From: Rhodanobacter fulvus Jip2
GTDB taxonomy: Bacteria; Pseudomonadota; Gammaproteobacteria; Xanthomonadales; Rhodanobacteraceae
NCBI RefSeq assembly: GCF_000264315.1
Contig: NZ_AJXU01000028.1
Location: forward strand, 1 to 64,000
Reading direction: 5' to 3'
DNA: 64,000 nt
The translations under genes were made by a program, and so were the position numbers. Under the pieces are notes generated by a model that was not told the DNA's origin, ran no database searches, and saw nothing but the letters and a program-made list of their open reading frames with translations. Below, piece by piece: positions 19,743-26,776 of the stretch (within the stretch, counting starts at the first letter, position 1; each line of letters opens with the position of its first letter).

Positions 19743-19768
19743 ATTTTGGAATGGATCGTTTCCAAAAT
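19743..19768. promoter_or_regulatory. Candidate TetR operator
   Basis: A perfect inverted repeat ATTTTGGAA (19743-19751) and TTCCAAAAT (19760-19768) with an 8-base spacer begins seven bases before the TetR start codon. The size and position suit an autorepression operator. Confidence 0.55.
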
Positions 19769-19857
19769 CAATGGCGATCGGCAGGCGATGGATCCGGACG
19801 GATATTCACTCTCGAGACATTCAGCAACCCACACACTGGAGGGCCTGATCCCGAGTC

Positions 19858-20961
19858 ATGCAAGTGCACCGCAATCCCGGCCCCATTTCGATTGTCCGCC
19901 ATGCCGCGCGCTGTGCCGCGCTGCTGTGCGCGCTGTTGCTCCTGTCTGTCGCGATGCCCGCGTTCGGCAGCGCGTCGACCGGCCGCGGAAAGCCACTGAA
20001 GATCGACGTCGTCCGCGATCGGCTGACGCTGTCATTGACGCATTACCCGCAGGTGTATCTGCATGGCGAGATCGATGCCGGCGCGCCGCAGCGATTTGCG
20101 GCGCTGGTTGCGTCCGGCCGCATCGAAAGAGGTTCGGACGTCTATCTCAACGCGCGCGGCGATGACCGCGCTGCTGGCATGGCGTTGGGCAGGATGTTTC
20201 GCGCTGGCGGCATGGCCACGCATCTGGGTACGCCGCGACAGCCGAAGCGGGCGAGCATCGAGGCCAAGACAGCTGTCTGCATGGATGCCTGCCTCTACGC
20301 CTATCTCGGTGGCCTGTATCGCTGGGTGCCCAGCGGGCGCGACCGTATCGGATTCAGCTCGCCGCAGACGCAGGCCACGCGTCATTCGCCCGATGCCGTC
20401 ACCTATCTGAAGGCAATGGGGATCAAGGATGAAATGCTTGGCAGCGAGGCGTGGCTGACGGCCGAAAAGATGACCGCTTCCGGTCTCGCCAACAATGGCC
20501 GGCTACCGACGACGGCCACTTACGATCTGTCCGCGCCGGCGCCCCGACTGGATTTGCGTCTGGCTGATCGCAAGGGAACGCACCGGCTCACGATTCAGTG
20601 CCAACCGGGCCGGACCACGGTGACGGCGTACGACGAAGTAGGCATCCCACGTGCGCGTCAGATTGCCTTGCGTGGTGGCAGCTCCTATTTTCAGCTCGGC
20701 GACGAAAAGCGTTTGAGCCAGCCGCGGGGCGGTGCGCAAGCGATTGGCAACGCGCTGGTGATCCGCCGTGATCTCCCGCCCGCCGATCTGGTGGATCTGA
20801 TTTCGGCCTGGTCGGTCGGCGCATGGGTGGGCGGTCGTAGTGACGCCTTCCGTGATGGCTTCACCATGCCGTTGCAGTCGGTGCGCGCACAGCTCAAGGT
20901 TTTCTATTACACCTGCTGGCGCGTTGCGCCATGGCCACCACGGTCGAAGAAGGCGCGCTGA
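19858..20961 (+). CDS. Secreted ClpP-like-fold protein, unknown function
   Basis: A 367-residue protein with a signal peptide (about 1-37, ALLCALLLLSVAMPAFG), so it is probably periplasmic. Residues about 55-170 resemble the ClpP/crotonase-like domain of uncharacterised periplasmic proteins (COG3904 type): YLHGEIDAG, VYLNARGDDRAAGMALGRMF and AVCMDACLYAYLGGLYR. In related sequences the last segment usually reads CxSAC with a potential nucleophile Ser; here it is CMDAC, so peptidase activity is doubtful. No specific function can be named. It is divergent from the TetR gene. Its ATG lies after a plain stretch with no strong ribosome-binding site. Confidence 0.7.
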   Translation: MQVHRNPGPISIVRHAARCAALLCALLLLSVAMPAFGSASTGRGKPLKIDVVRDRLTLSLTHYPQVYLHGEIDAGAPQRFAALVASGRIERGSDVYLNARGDDRAAGMALGRMFRAGGMATHLGTPRQPKRASIEAKTAVCMDACLYAYLGGLYRWVPSGRDRIGFSSPQTQATRHSPDAVTYLKAMGIKDEMLGSEAWLTAEKMTASGLANNGRLPTTATYDLSAPAPRLDLRLADRKGTHRLTIQCQPGRTTVTAYDEVGIPRARQIALRGGSSYFQLGDEKRLSQPRGGAQAIGNALVIRRDLPPADLVDLISAWSVGAWVGGRSDAFRDGFTMPLQSVRAQLKVFYYTCWRVAPWPPRSKKAR

Positions 20962-20963
20962 AA

Positions 20964-20999
20964 GTTGTCGTCCCGCGAACGCGCGAGCGGGGCGACAAC
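20964..20999. terminator. Hairpin between convergent genes
   Basis: A 13-bp stem with one T-G wobble (20964-20976 with 20987-20999) lies in the 56-base gap between the converging ClpP-like gene and msrA. There is no T-run. It probably protects or ends both transcripts. Confidence 0.55.
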
Positions 21000-21017
21000 G
21001 GTTGGCGACGTCGGGCT

Positions 21018-21524
21018 TCAGGCGCGCCGCGGCAGTTTCCAGTCCGGCCGGATGAAGTGGCAGGTGTAGCCGGTGGGGAAGTGTTCGAGATAGTCCTGGT
21101 GTTCGGGCTCGGCTTCCCAGAAGTCACCCGCCGGCGCCAGCTCGGTCACGACCTTGCCCGGCCACAAGCCCGACGCGTCGATGTCGGCCATGGTGTCTTC
21201 GGCCACTTCTTTCTGCGCTTCGCTGGTGTAGAAGATGGCCGACCGGTAGCTGGTGCCCCGGTCGTTCCCCTGTCGATTGACGGTGCTCGGGTCGTGGATC
21301 TGGAAGAAGAACTCCAGCAGGGTCCGATAACTGATGACCTGCGGATCGAACACGATCTCGATGGCCTCGGCATGGGTGCCGTGATGGCGATACGTCGCGT
21401 TCGGCACGTCACCGCCGGAGTAACCCACGCGGGTGGAGACGACGCCGGGCTGACGGCGCAGAAGATCCTGCATGCCCCAGAAACAGCCGCCGGCAAGGAT
21501 GGCGCGATCGGTGGTGGCTGTCAT
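21018..21524 (-). CDS. msrA: Peptide-methionine (S)-S-oxide reductase
   Basis: Repairs oxidised methionine (S-sulfoxide form) in proteins, using thioredoxin. The active-site GCFWG is at residues 13-17, with Cys14 as nucleophile. The typical [19 protein letters not shown] and [14 protein letters not shown] follow. At 168 residues it is a stand-alone MsrA with no fused MsrB. The ATG at 21524 has a GGAG ribosome-binding site. It is divergent from the TMEM175-like gene. Confidence 0.96.
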   Translation of the reverse strand: MTATTDRAILAGGCFWGMQDLLRRQPGVVSTRVGYSGGDVPNATYRHHGTHAEAIEIVFDPQVISYRTLLEFFFQIHDPSTVNRQGNDRGTSYRSAIFYTSEAQKEVAEDTMADIDASGLWPGKVVTELAPAGDFWEAEPEHQDYLEHFPTGYTCHFIRPDWKLPRRA

Positions 21525-21675
21525 CGAAATCTCCGGTGGTTGGTGTGCGGTTGAAGATGGGGATGATGCGTGGCTTTGTCGAGTGCTGGAATGACGGGCA
21601 GCCCCATCCGACGCTCGCCGTGCAACCGCGTCGGTCGTGAGGCAAGCTGTGCCACCTGGGGCCACCGGGTGGCCG

Positions 21676-22266
21676 ATGGGGATCGACAACATGGGCAAGG
21701 GGCGGCTGGAAGCGTTCAGCGACGGCGTCATCGCGATCATCATCACCATCATGGTGCTGGAGCTGAAAGTGCCCGAAAGCCATGCGCTGGCATCGCTCGC
21801 GCCACTGGCTCCGGTACTGCTCAGCTACGTGCTGAGCTTCGTGTACGTGGGCATCTACTGGAACAACCATCACCACATGCTCTCGACCGTGCACCGGATA
21901 TCGGGGCGCGTGTTGTGGGCGAACCTGCACCTGCTGTTCTGGCTGTCGCTGCTTCCGTTCACCACGGCCTGGATGGGCGAAAACCACTTCGCCGCATCAC
22001 CGACGGCTGTCTATGGCGTGGTGCTGTTGATGGCGGCGGTCGCCTATTGGTTGCTGCAGCGCACGCTTATCGTGGCTGATGGCCGCGACGCCGTGCTCGC
22101 CACGGCGATCGGGTCGGATTGGAAGGGCAAAGTGTCACCGCTGCTCTATCTGACGGGCATTGCGTTGACGTTCTGGCGGCCGTGGGCGGGCCAGGCCATG
22201 TACGTGCTGGCCGCGTTGTTGTGGCTGATTCCGGATCGCCGCATCGAACGCGCCAGCAATTCCTGA
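21676..22266 (+). CDS. TMEM175-family (DUF1211) membrane protein
   Basis: A predicted six-helix membrane protein of the bacterial TMEM175 family, a group that includes potassium channels lacking the TVGYG filter. The family hallmark [17 protein letters not shown] is in helix 1. Later helices include [19 protein letters not shown] and [15 protein letters not shown]. The product is 196 residues from 21676; starts at 21637 and 21691 are also possible because the ribosome-binding sites are weak. The channel function is from family knowledge. The gene converges with the SDR gene. Confidence 0.85.
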   Translation: MGIDNMGKGRLEAFSDGVIAIIITIMVLELKVPESHALASLAPLAPVLLSYVLSFVYVGIYWNNHHHMLSTVHRISGRVLWANLHLLFWLSLLPFTTAWMGENHFAASPTAVYGVVLLMAAVAYWLLQRTLIVADGRDAVLATAIGSDWKGKVSPLLYLTGIALTFWRPWAGQAMYVLAALLWLIPDRRIERASNS

Positions 22267-22272
22267 GCACCA

Positions 22273-22292
22273 CAGCTCCCTCCGTGGAGCTG
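22273..22292. terminator. Short hairpin between convergent genes
   Basis: A 7-bp stem (22273-22279 with 22286-22292) and 6-base loop lie just after the channel gene stop. There is no T-run, so support is weak. Confidence 0.35.
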
Positions 22293-22337
22293 GCAGCGGT
22301 GGCGTCGCGACCAGCGCCGTAGAACTTCCGTCGATGA

Positions 22338-23105
22338 TTACAGGAACATGCCGCCGGAGGCCTCGATCCGCTGGCCATTGATCCAGCCATTGGCGGACGT
22401 CAGCAGCGACGCCACCACGCCTCCAATATCGTCCGCTTCGCCGACCCGGCCCAAGGCGGTCTGCGATGCCACGAAGGCATTCAACTGCGCGTTGTCGCGC
22501 ACCGCGCCGCCACCAAAATCGGTGGCGATGGCACCCGGCGCCAGGACGTTCACGGCGATGCCGCGCGGGCCCAGTTCCTTGGCCAGGTAACGCGTGAGTA
22601 CCTCGATGGCACCTTTCATCGCCGCATAAGCGGTGTAGCCGGGCAGGGTGAATCGAGTCAGGCCGCTGGAGACGTTGAGAATGCGTCCGCCATCGGCGAT
22701 CAGCGGCAACAGCTTCTGGGTGAGGAAAAACACGCCCTTGAAGTGCACGTTGACCAGTTCGTCGAACTGCGCTTCCGTCGTCTCGGCAAAGCCGGCGTGC
22801 CCGCCAGTACCCGCGTTGTTGACGAGAAAGTCGAACTGCTGGCGCTGCCAGCGGCTTTCGAGCACCTCACCCACCTGTCGAACGAAGGCATCGAAGCGCT
22901 GGCTGTCGGCCATGTCGAGCGCCAGCGCCACCGCCCGGCGGCCCATGGCCTCGACCTGCGCCACCACAGCCTCGGCCTCGGTGCGATTGGTGCGGTACGT
23001 GATGATGACGTCGGTGCCCTGTTCGGCCAGTTTCAGTACGGCGTTCCTGCCCAGGCCGCGGCTGCCGCCGGTGACGAGTGCGATGGGGGATGCGTTGCGA
23101 GTCAT
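22338..23105 (-). CDS. Short-chain dehydrogenase/reductase
   Basis: A 255-residue classical SDR. It has the cofactor motif VTGGSRGLGRNA (about 11-22), the structural NNAG motif and the catalytic Tyr and Lys in YTAYAAMKGAIE after SSG. The arginine in TYRTNR after beta-2 suggests NADP(H). The substrate is unknown; it resembles the generic 3-oxoacyl-ACP reductase or glucose dehydrogenase-like group. The ATG has a GGAG ribosome-binding site. It is divergent from a LysR regulator that probably controls it. Confidence 0.9.
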   Translation of the reverse strand: MTRNASPIALVTGGSRGLGRNAVLKLAEQGTDVIITYRTNRTEAEAVVAQVEAMGRRAVALALDMADSQRFDAFVRQVGEVLESRWQRQQFDFLVNNAGTGGHAGFAETTEAQFDELVNVHFKGVFFLTQKLLPLIADGGRILNVSSGLTRFTLPGYTAYAAMKGAIEVLTRYLAKELGPRGIAVNVLAPGAIATDFGGGAVRDNAQLNAFVASQTALGRVGEADDIGGVVASLLTSANGWINGQRIEASGGMFL

Positions 23106-23184
23106 GGATGTCTCCGATGAATAAGGGAGAGGCCACTTTATTGATCGAGGAACAAGGGATAAATTGGCATTAGTTGATTTGTAT

Positions 23185-23203
23185 GTTCGTCATTTTTGAA
23201 CAA
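23185..23203. promoter_or_regulatory. Candidate LysR box in divergent promoter
   Basis: TGTTC and GAACA flank nine bases (23185-23203) in the 139-base spacer between the SDR and LysR genes. This contains the T-N11-A pattern expected of a LysR site. It lies about 80 bases from the SDR start and 41 from the LysR start. Regulation is inferred. Confidence 0.5.
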
Positions 23204-23244
23204 TAGCTGCTCAGCCAGACCTGAGCACCTCCACGGGAAGGCGC

Positions 23245-24147
23245 GTGAACAAACTCGATGCGATGCGGATATTCCTGCGGGTGGCGGAAATGGCCAGCTT
23301 CACGCGCGCCGCCGAGAGCCTGGCGATGCCCAAGGCCAGCGCGTCCATGGCCGTGCAACAGCTGGAAAGCCTGCTCGGCACGCGGTTGCTGCACCGGACG
23401 ACGCGCAAGGTCAGCCTGACCCACGACGGCCAGGCTTTCTACGAGCGCAGCAAGGACTTGCTGGGGGACATGGACGAGTTGCAGTCGATGTTCCAGCAAG
23501 GTGGCCAATCGCTGCGCGGGCGCTTGCGGGTGGACATGTCCACCGGCATGGCCTGCAACATCGTGATCAGGCGATTGCCGGAATTCCTGCAGGCGCATCC
23601 ATCGATCGAGCTGGAGTTGAGCAGCACCGATCGCCTGGTCGATCTGGTACGTGAGGGTTTCGACTGCGTGTTGCGCGCCGGCCCGCTGGCGGAAAACAAC
23701 CTCGTGGCCCGTCCGCTCGGCAACCTGCGCGTCATCAATTGCGCCAGCCCCGACTATCTGCGCCGCCACGGCACGCCGCAAACGTTGGAGGATCTCTCGG
23801 CACATCGACTGATCCACTACGCGTCCACGCTGGGCAGTAAACCGCCGGGGTGGGAATATCCCACCGCCACGGGATACGCGTGCCTGCCGATGGAGGGCGT
23901 GCTGACGGTCAACAACACCGAGGCCTATACGACGGCCTGCCTGGCCGGGTTGGGGCTGATCCAGTCGCCCGTTGCAAGCCTGCAGCCGTGGATCGAGCAG
24001 GGGCAACTGGTGGAAGTGCTGCCGCAATTTCCAGCCGAGCCGATGCCGCTGTCGATCCTGTACGCCAACCGCCGCAACCTGCCCGGTCGGGTTCGCGAGT
24101 TCATGGGTTGGCTGGAAGGTTTGCTGGCGCCTTATCTGCAGTTGTGA
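23245..24147 (+). CDS. LysR-family regulator divergent from SDR gene
   Basis: A 300-residue LysR regulator of the large CrgA/AaeR-like group. The helix-turn-helix is at about 1-60 (MNKLDAMRIFLRVAEMASFT, then KASASMAVQQLESLLGTRLL), and the effector domain about 90-290. The start is GTG at 23245 with GGAAGG upstream. It is divergent from the SDR gene, the usual partner of such regulators in this group. The effector is unknown. Confidence 0.92.
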   Translation: MNKLDAMRIFLRVAEMASFTRAAESLAMPKASASMAVQQLESLLGTRLLHRTTRKVSLTHDGQAFYERSKDLLGDMDELQSMFQQGGQSLRGRLRVDMSTGMACNIVIRRLPEFLQAHPSIELELSSTDRLVDLVREGFDCVLRAGPLAENNLVARPLGNLRVINCASPDYLRRHGTPQTLEDLSAHRLIHYASTLGSKPPGWEYPTATGYACLPMEGVLTVNNTEAYTTACLAGLGLIQSPVASLQPWIEQGQLVEVLPQFPAEPMPLSILYANRRNLPGRVREFMGWLEGLLAPYLQL

Positions 24148-24375
24148 CGGTCCTCGCGTGGGTGATCCCGGCTCCAACATGCGTTCCTGGCCCTCGCCGA
24201 TCTCCAACCCTCACGACTCGGGATCGCGCACAAATGTGAATTGGTATGGTCCGATGGTGCCCGTGGTATCAATTTATAGGCAAAGTGGTACTGGATTGCG
24301 GCGGGCGGCATGACCAGTTTGCCGGGGGGCAGGGGCATCAGTAAGCTTGCCGCTCGCTCGCCTATGAAGCAGACC

Positions 24376-25134
24376 ATGCGCAGAAAACTTGTGGCCGGAA
24401 ACTGGAAGATGTACGGCAGTCGCTCGATGGCCTCGGACCTGGCCGGCGCCATTGCCGCCAGCATGCCGACCGACATCGATGTAGCCGTGTTTCCCCCGTA
24501 TCCATACATCAACACCTTGAGCGAACAACTTGCCGGCACGGCCCTGCAATGGGGCGCGCAGGATGTAAGCGAACATGAAGGTCAGGGCGCCTATACCGGC
24601 GAGGTAAGCGCCGCGATGCTGGCGGAAGTCGGTGTGGACTATGTATTGGTGGGTCATTCGGAGCGCCGCCGCTATCACGGCGAAAGCAACGAATGCGTCG
24701 CGCGAAAATTCGCGGCCGCGAGGGCGGGAGGACTTACCCCCATCCTTTGTGTCGGTGAAACCCGCCAGCAGCGTGACAGTGGTGAAACCGAAAACGTCAT
24801 CGGCGAACAACTCGAAGCGGTCCTGCGACTCAGCGGAATTGCGAGTTTCGACACGGCGCTGGTCGGGTACGAACCGGTGTGGGCGATCGGCTCCGGCGAG
24901 ACGGCAACGCCGCAACAGGCGCAGGACGTTCACGCGTTCATTCGTAGCAAACTCGAAAAAGAAGATGTTACAATCGCCCGTCTGACTAGGCTGCTTTATG
25001 GCGGCAGCGTCACCGCGGTCAACGCCGCAAAGCTGTTTGCGCAACCGGACGTCGATGGCGGATTGGTCGGCGGCGCAGCCTTGACTGCAACCGACTTCCT
25101 AGACATCTGCGCCGCGGCGCACCAAGCGCCATAG
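24376..25134 (+). CDS. tpiA: Triosephosphate isomerase
   Basis: Interconverts dihydroxyacetone phosphate and glyceraldehyde-3-phosphate in glycolysis. The start MRRKLVAGNWKMYG is chosen by homology (252 residues); an ATG 12 bases upstream is also possible, and neither has a clear ribosome-binding site. Catalytic residues are all present: Lys in AGNWKM (about 11), His in VGHSERR (about 94) and Glu in YEPVWAIG (about 166). The phosphate-binding LLYGGSV and GGLVGGAAL are intact. secG follows after 13 bases, as in many proteobacteria. Confidence 0.96.
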   Translation: MRRKLVAGNWKMYGSRSMASDLAGAIAASMPTDIDVAVFPPYPYINTLSEQLAGTALQWGAQDVSEHEGQGAYTGEVSAAMLAEVGVDYVLVGHSERRRYHGESNECVARKFAAARAGGLTPILCVGETRQQRDSGETENVIGEQLEAVLRLSGIASFDTALVGYEPVWAIGSGETATPQQAQDVHAFIRSKLEKEDVTIARLTRLLYGGSVTAVNAAKLFAQPDVDGGLVGGAALTATDFLDICAAAHQAP

Positions 25135-25147
25135 GCTCCGAGAAATC

Positions 25148-25591
25148 ATGTTCGTCATCTTCAGCGTCTTCTACATTCTGGTCGCGGCGGCAATGACCGT
25201 GCTGATCCTGTTGCAAAACGGGCAGGGCGCCAGCGCCGGCTCCGGTTTCGGCGGCGGTGCTTCTGCCACCGTGTTCGGTGCGCGTGGTTCGGCCAACTTC
25301 CTGACCCGGGCCACCGGCGCGCTCGCCGCGGTGTTCTTTGCCCTCAGCCTGGGTATGGGCATTTACCTGAACTACAACGGCAACGCTCATCAGGACGCCG
25401 TCGATCTTGGCGTGATGTCCGGCATGGCCACCAAGCCCGCTGAAGCACCCGCCGGCAAGACAGCCGTCAGCTCGGAAGTGCCGCAAGCCACCTCGCCGGC
25501 CACGACCGTGCCCGAGGCCGCAACGGCTCCCGCCGGCAACCAAGGCGAAGTTCCGGCTGTACCCCAGCCGAAACCTGCGACAAAACCCTGA
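25148..25591 (+). CDS. secG: Preprotein translocase subunit SecG
   Basis: A two-helix inner-membrane subunit of the SecYEG translocon. Helix 1 is FVIFSVFYILVAAAMTVLIL and helix 2 is ALAAVFFALSLGMGIYL. The conserved loop LLQNGQGASAGSGFGGGAS lies between them. The 147-residue length includes a low-complexity Ala/Pro/Thr C-terminal tail (about 95-147), longer than in E. coli but common in this order. It is co-directional with tpiA and followed 24 bases later by a tRNA-Leu gene. Confidence 0.94.
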   Translation: MFVIFSVFYILVAAAMTVLILLQNGQGASAGSGFGGGASATVFGARGSANFLTRATGALAAVFFALSLGMGIYLNYNGNAHQDAVDLGVMSGMATKPAEAPAGKTAVSSEVPQATSPATTVPEAATAPAGNQGEVPAVPQPKPATKP

Positions 25592-25615
25592 AAAGGGCGC
25601 GGTAGAAACACACCT

Positions 25616-25700
25616 GCCCAGGTGGCGGAATTGGTAGACGCACTACCTTGAGGTGGTAGCGACGAGAGTCGTAGGGGTTCGAGTCCCCTCTTGGGCACCA
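25616..25700 (+). tRNA. tRNA-Leu (anticodon GAG)
   Basis: An 85-base tRNA with encoded CCA. The acceptor stem GCCCAGG pairs with CTTGGGC (one G-T). The anticodon arm CTACC-TTGAGGT-GGTAG gives anticodon GAG, reading CUU and CUC. A long variable arm (CGACGAGAGTCG) and the T-loop GTTCGAGTC are typical of class II leucine tRNA. The secG-tRNA-Leu order is common in proteobacteria. Confidence 0.97.
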
Positions 25701-25737
25701 TTTGATACTTTCGCAGCGGACTGCTGCGGAATGGAAG

Positions 25738-25762
25738 AACCCGCCGCTCGGCGGGTTTTTTT
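25738..25762 (+). terminator. Intrinsic terminator after tRNA-Leu
   Basis: An 8-bp stem AACCCGCC/GGCGGGTT with loop GCTC and seven T lies 37 bases after the tRNA end. It closes the tpiA-secG-tRNA unit. Confidence 0.9.
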
Positions 25763-26052
25763 ATGCCGCCGCCATCGTCTTTGGTATCCGAGCGGGGATC
25801 CGGATACCACCGATGGCTTGCAGGCCAGACATTCCCGCACGGTATGCCAGGGCGAGCGCTTACATAAGAGGTAAGGGCGGGCGTGGCAAATTTTGGTGAT
25901 CGATTTGCCGCAGCGATGATTGGCGGGGATGCCAGATCACGATGCGTGACGTCGGCAGGTGGCTGCCTGTTTTCGCGGGCAGCACCTCCATGGCTTGCAA
26001 TGATTTGTTCAGCAGCCTAATTTCACTAAGCCTAACCAGGGAGGGGCATGCG
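25763..26052 (+). promoter_or_regulatory. Upstream region of the GacA-like gene
   Basis: This 290-base stretch between the tRNA terminator and the response-regulator gene holds no convincing gene. It has an 8-bp inverted repeat GGTATCCG/CGGATACC (25783-25790 with 25801-25808, 10-base loop). It must contain the promoter of the regulator. I could not pick a -35/-10 pair with confidence. Confidence 0.4.
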
Positions 26053-26706
26053 GTGATCAATGTCATATTGGTGGACGATCATGAGCTGGTGCGCACCGGC
26101 TTCCGGATGATTTTGCAGCAGCAGTCGGACATCTGTATCCAGGGCGAAGCGGGAAATGCGGAAGACGGCTTGCGATTGATTCGCACGTTGAAGCCGGACA
26201 TCGCGCTGGTGGACGTCCATATGCAGGGCATGAGCGGCATCGAACTTACCGAACGCGTCAATCGCGCGAAGATGTCGACCCGCATCGTGGTGGTCACCGT
26301 GGTCGATGACGCGCGCTTTCCGAAACGGCTGCTGGACGCAGGGGCGCTGGGCTACCTCACCAAGGGATGCAGGGCCGAGGAGCTGGTTACCGCCATACGC
26401 CAGGTTTCGACCGGTCGGCGCTACCTGGCGCCTGCCGTGGCGCAACAACTGGCGTTGGCGACTCTCGATGGCAGCACCTCGCCATTCGACGCATTGTCCA
26501 GCCGTGAGCTGGAGGTGGCGATGATGCTGGTGTGCGGCAAGCCACTGACGCTGATCGGCGAGCAGCTCAACCTGAGTCCGAAAACCGTGTCGACGTACAA
26601 GCAGCGCCTGATGGAAAAATTGCGGGTGGATCACGTGCTCAACCTGGCGCACCTGATGACGGTGCATGGATTGATCGACAATCCGGGCCACGCCATCGGC
26701 AGTTGA
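26053..26706 (+). CDS. GacA/UvrY-like response regulator
   Basis: A NarL/FixJ-type two-component regulator of 217 residues, the length of GacA/UvrY. The receiver domain has the acidic pair in LVDDHELVRTGF, the phosphoacceptor Asp54 in ALVDVHMQGM and the switch Thr in VVTVVDD. The LuxR-type helix-turn-helix is at about 150-205 (LSSRELEVAMMLVCGKPL, LSPKTVSTYKQRLMEKL). The start is GTG at 26053 with GGGAGGGG upstream. In related bacteria GacA/UvrY switches on small RNAs that titrate CsrA. No sensor kinase, small RNA or uvrC gene is adjacent, so the GacA assignment rests on sequence style alone. Confidence 0.82.
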   Translation: MINVILVDDHELVRTGFRMILQQQSDICIQGEAGNAEDGLRLIRTLKPDIALVDVHMQGMSGIELTERVNRAKMSTRIVVVTVVDDARFPKRLLDAGALGYLTKGCRAEELVTAIRQVSTGRRYLAPAVAQQLALATLDGSTSPFDALSSRELEVAMMLVCGKPLTLIGEQLNLSPKTVSTYKQRLMEKLRVDHVLNLAHLMTVHGLIDNPGHAIGS

Positions 26707-26720
26707 TCGCAGAGGATGGG

Positions 26721-26758
26721 GCAAACAAAAAGCCGGGCAATGCCCGGCTTTTGTTTGC
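26721..26758. terminator. Bidirectional terminator between response regulator and rne
   Basis: A long hairpin: an 18-bp stem with one bulged A (26721-26739 with 26741-26758), flanked by A-rich and T-rich arms. It can end both the plus-strand regulator and the minus-strand rne transcript, whose stop is at 26777. Confidence 0.9.
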
Positions 26759-26776
26759 ACAGCTGTGCCGCGGGGT

